Shown here piece after piece: positions 6,700-8,652 of a stretch of 8,652 nucleotides of DNA. A program made the position numbers and the translations under genes. The notes under the pieces are model-generated. The model had not been told where the DNA came from. It ran no database searches and was given only the letters and a program-made list of their open reading frames with translations. Numbering within the stretch: position 1 is the stretch's first letter; each line of letters opens with the position of its first letter. This DNA comes from Brachyspira pilosicoli (GTDB lineage Bacteria; Spirochaetota; Brachyspiria; Brachyspirales; Brachyspiraceae): NCBI RefSeq assembly GCF_019402445.1, contig NZ_SRZM01000164.1:1-8652 (forward strand), written 5' to 3'.

Positions 6700-7032
6700 A
6701 TGAAAAAATATCTTTTTTTAATAATGTTTATATTCTTTTCTTTCGATTTAGCATATACGCTCACCCAAGATGAAGAAACTCTTTTAGATGCATCAATATT
6801 TGGTGATGATGATATTGTTGAAAAATTGATAGCTAAAAATGTTAATTTAAATGTTCAAGATGAGGCGGGTAATACTGCATTAATATTAGCTTCTATGGAA
6901 GGGCATACAAAAGTTGTAGCTTTGCTTTTGAATGCTAATGCTGATAAATATATAGTAAATAATGACGGTAATGATGCATTATTTTATGCTAAACAAAAAA
7001 ATAATAAAAATATAATTAAGCTTTTAGAGTAA
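6700..7032 (+). CDS. Small secreted ankyrin-repeat protein
   Basis: The 110-residue protein begins with a typical signal peptide: KK at positions 2-3, a hydrophobic core at about 4-18, and likely cleavage near residues 19-21. The rest is about three ankyrin units, at residues 23-53, 54-86 and 87-110. The middle one is the best match to the consensus (GNTALILASMEGHTKVVALL), while the last is degenerate and short. Ankyrin repeats bind other proteins. The signal peptide places this one in the periplasm or outside, and its partner is unknown. An AGGA site (6690-6693) lies 6 nt before the ATG. There is no space for a promoter between the tRNA terminator and this start, so expression may depend on read-through from the tRNA operon. 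It converges with the sugar kinase gene, and I see no clear terminator in the 51-bp gap. Confidence 0.85.
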   Translation: MKKYLFLIMFIFFSFDLAYTLTQDEETLLDASIFGDDDIVEKLIAKNVNLNVQDEAGNTALILASMEGHTKVVALLLNANADKYIVNNDGNDALFYAKQKNNKNIIKLLE

Positions 7033-7083
7033 TATTTCTTTATCTTCTTTTAGTTGAAATTTCTTTTAAGTATTAATTAAAAA

Positions 7084-8634
7084 TTAATCTTTAATTATTT
7101 CATTAAATTTTTCATTCATAGATTTTAAATAATTATCATATTTATTTGATAAATTATAATCAGGTTCTATTACAGTATTATCTATTAATGAATCTCTAAT
7201 ATCATCTAGAGAAATATTTTCTTTTAATAATAATACAGCACTTATTGCCGCTCCAAGAGAAGCACCTCCAGAAGGAAGTATTTTTATAGGGCATTGCCAA
7301 ATATTAGCAATTATTTTTAATATTTCTTTATCCTTAGTAGGACCTCCTGTAACAGATAAATTAGCAGCTTTTTTTTCTGAAGCAAACTTTTTGGAATATG
7401 AAGCAACTAATCCTAAAGAACTTAAAACAATACCCTTATAATCGTTATCAAAAGAAATATCATCATAATATCTTTTTATATTAAAAGATTTGCTTATAGG
7501 TACAGATTCATTTTCTTTTTGATATATCATAATAGGTAATTTATTTATATTTTTAGACAATGATTCTGTTATATCTTTATAATTTTTATGATATAAGTTC
7601 ATTATTTCATCCCAAACCATAGCCCCATTAGTACGGCAAAATATCATAAATGGATTTCCTATTCCATCATACATAGCATTAGATACACCAGAAAAATCTC
7701 TTGTGTTTTCATCTATGTTGAGCATATACACAAAGCTAGTTCCTAATGATAGTATATCTCCTTTATATAATACTTTAGTCTGAGGATTATCCCCACTTCC
7801 TATGCCTACTAAACAATCTTTGCTAAAACCATATTTTTCTATAAAATATTCTGTTATATTTCCAGCTAATGCTGAAGGGGTATCTATATTTCCTAATTTT
7901 TCTTTTAGATTATTTGATACAGTGTTAAGTAGTTTATCATTCCACTCTTTTTTTGTATAATCCATTAAACTCATACCAGAGGCATTTCCAAAATCTGCAC
8001 TAATATCATCTTTAGCAGTGAAAATAGAAGCTATGAATGTATTAAGAAGAAATACTTTATATGTATTATTTTCTAATTCTAAGTTGTTATCAAAATTATA
8101 TTTTATTACTGCACCTGTAAATCTAAGTGGTGAATCTGATCCTGTTATTTGAATCATTTTTTCTTTTCCGCCTACAGAGTTTCTAAGTTCATTAGCTTCT
8201 TTTTGTGTACAAGAAGTTCTCCAAATAGGGGCTGCATTATATGAATAAGAATCTTTTAATATTTCTGTTAAGTTTTTATTTATATATTCTTTGCTTTTTA
8301 ATTTATTTAAATTATTTTTATAATTTTCTGATAAATAAACATGTCCATGCTGCTGAGCAGAAATTTGAATAGCTTTAATCTCTTTAACATTGCATTTTTC
8401 TTTTAGTTCTGACAATGCTTTATCTAATGCAGCCAAAAAAATATTAATATCTTGTTCTGCTTTGCCTTCTATTTTGGAGTCTATGAGTAAAGTATTTTTA
8501 TTCATTGATGAAGTTTTTATTTCTTGCAGTGAGTTAAAAGCTATAGATATATTTAATTCATTTTTTAAAGTTTTATAATTTAATATACTTAATGTTAAAC
8601 TTTGTGTGCTTAAATCTATTCCTAATGTATACAT
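7084..8634 (-). CDS. FGGY-family carbohydrate kinase, eukaryote-type xylulokinase-like
   Basis: FGGY kinases phosphorylate sugars with ATP, and the best overall resemblance here is to xylulokinase (D-xylulose to xylulose 5-phosphate). The 516-residue protein shows the phosphate-loop GIDLSTQS (5-12), QQHG (94-97), RFTG (171-174), the domain-two signature GSGDNP with the presumed catalytic base Asp282, LGTS (297-300), and the ATP-site GGP (430-432) and SGGASLGAA (455-463). The stretch APIWRTSCTQKEANEL followed by a VGG and TGS pattern (135-166) matches the longer xylulokinases of animals better than E. coli XylB. In those relatives I recall Trp-x-Asp where this protein has Trp138-Arg-Thr140, so the substrate may differ. 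The start has AAGAGG-type SD pairing (plus 8641-8645) 6 nt upstream. Upstream context is cut off by the window edge. Confidence 0.85.
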   Translation of the reverse strand: MYTLGIDLSTQSLTLSILNYKTLKNELNISIAFNSLQEIKTSSMNKNTLLIDSKIEGKAEQDINIFLAALDKALSELKEKCNVKEIKAIQISAQQHGHVYLSENYKNNLNKLKSKEYINKNLTEILKDSYSYNAAPIWRTSCTQKEANELRNSVGGKEKMIQITGSDSPLRFTGAVIKYNFDNNLELENNTYKVFLLNTFIASIFTAKDDISADFGNASGMSLMDYTKKEWNDKLLNTVSNNLKEKLGNIDTPSALAGNITEYFIEKYGFSKDCLVGIGSGDNPQTKVLYKGDILSLGTSFVYMLNIDENTRDFSGVSNAMYDGIGNPFMIFCRTNGAMVWDEIMNLYHKNYKDITESLSKNINKLPIMIYQKENESVPISKSFNIKRYYDDISFDNDYKGIVLSSLGLVASYSKKFASEKKAANLSVTGGPTKDKEILKIIANIWQCPIKILPSGGASLGAAISAVLLLKENISLDDIRDSLIDNTVIEPDYNLSNKYDNYLKSMNEKFNEIIKD

Positions 8635-8652
8635 AATATACCTCTTAATTAG

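Noticed and set aside
7072..7088. Palindrome ATTAATT-AAA-AATTAAT at the convergent ends of the ankyrin and kinase genes
   Set aside because: It contains only A-T pairs, has no T run suited to either gene and overlaps the kinase stop, so it is too weak to call a terminator in DNA of this composition.
8390..8578. Plus-strand open frame of 62 codons
   Set aside because: It is opposite the sugar kinase N-terminal region with no ribosome site or domain, and is best read as a shadow.
1..8652. Mobile element, phage, CRISPR or defence island
   Set aside because: No transposase, integrase, direct-repeat array, terminal inverted repeats, attachment duplication at the tRNA 3' ends, or shift in base composition was seen.

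Overview
The window is very AT-rich throughout and holds ordinary chromosomal genes. Its base composition, the PEGA-domain envelope protein, the small secreted ankyrin protein and tRNA genes without an encoded CCA together suggest a spirochaete, most likely Brachyspira. That assignment is an inference from recognition, with no database search behind it. Codon use looks the same from gene to gene, and I see no insertion sequence, integrase, CRISPR array or phage gene.

Layout, left to right. (1) 1-1503, minus strand: the first 501 codons of a large multi-pass membrane protein of the YfhO / GT-C-like type, running off the left edge. (2) 1504-1684: divergent promoter region. (3) 1685-3277, plus: an exported protein with a TolB/CsgG-like N-terminal part, two PEGA-type beta domains and a C-terminal membrane hairpin. 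(4) 3356-3925, plus: adenylate kinase (adk, short-LID form) with its own promoter, closed by a strong hairpin terminator that probably also serves the convergent operon. (5) 6356-5160 then 5136-4012, minus: a two-gene operon of a PLP-dependent aminotransferase followed 23 bp later by an M29 metallo-aminopeptidase. (6) 6369-6464: short divergent promoter region with an AT-rich inverted repeat. (7) 6465-6538 and 6564-6637, plus: tRNA-Ile(GAT) and tRNA-Ala(TGC), then a hairpin terminator. (8) 6700-7032, plus: a small secreted ankyrin-repeat protein. (9) 8634-7084, minus: a complete FGGY-family sugar kinase resembling the eukaryote-type xylulokinases.

The aminopeptidase and aminotransferase probably act together in peptide and amino-acid catabolism: one frees N-terminal amino acids and the other transaminates them. 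The kinase would feed a phosphorylated pentulose or related sugar into central metabolism. The tRNA-Ile/tRNA-Ala pair is the pair usually found inside rRNA operon spacers, but here it stands free of rRNA genes.

I found no convincing previously undescribed system. The points most worth a second look are the altered substrate-pocket motif of the sugar kinase, the domain make-up of the PEGA protein, the U-U mismatch in the tRNA-Ile T stem, the internal start of the aminotransferase, and the promoterless position of the ankyrin gene behind the tRNA terminator.
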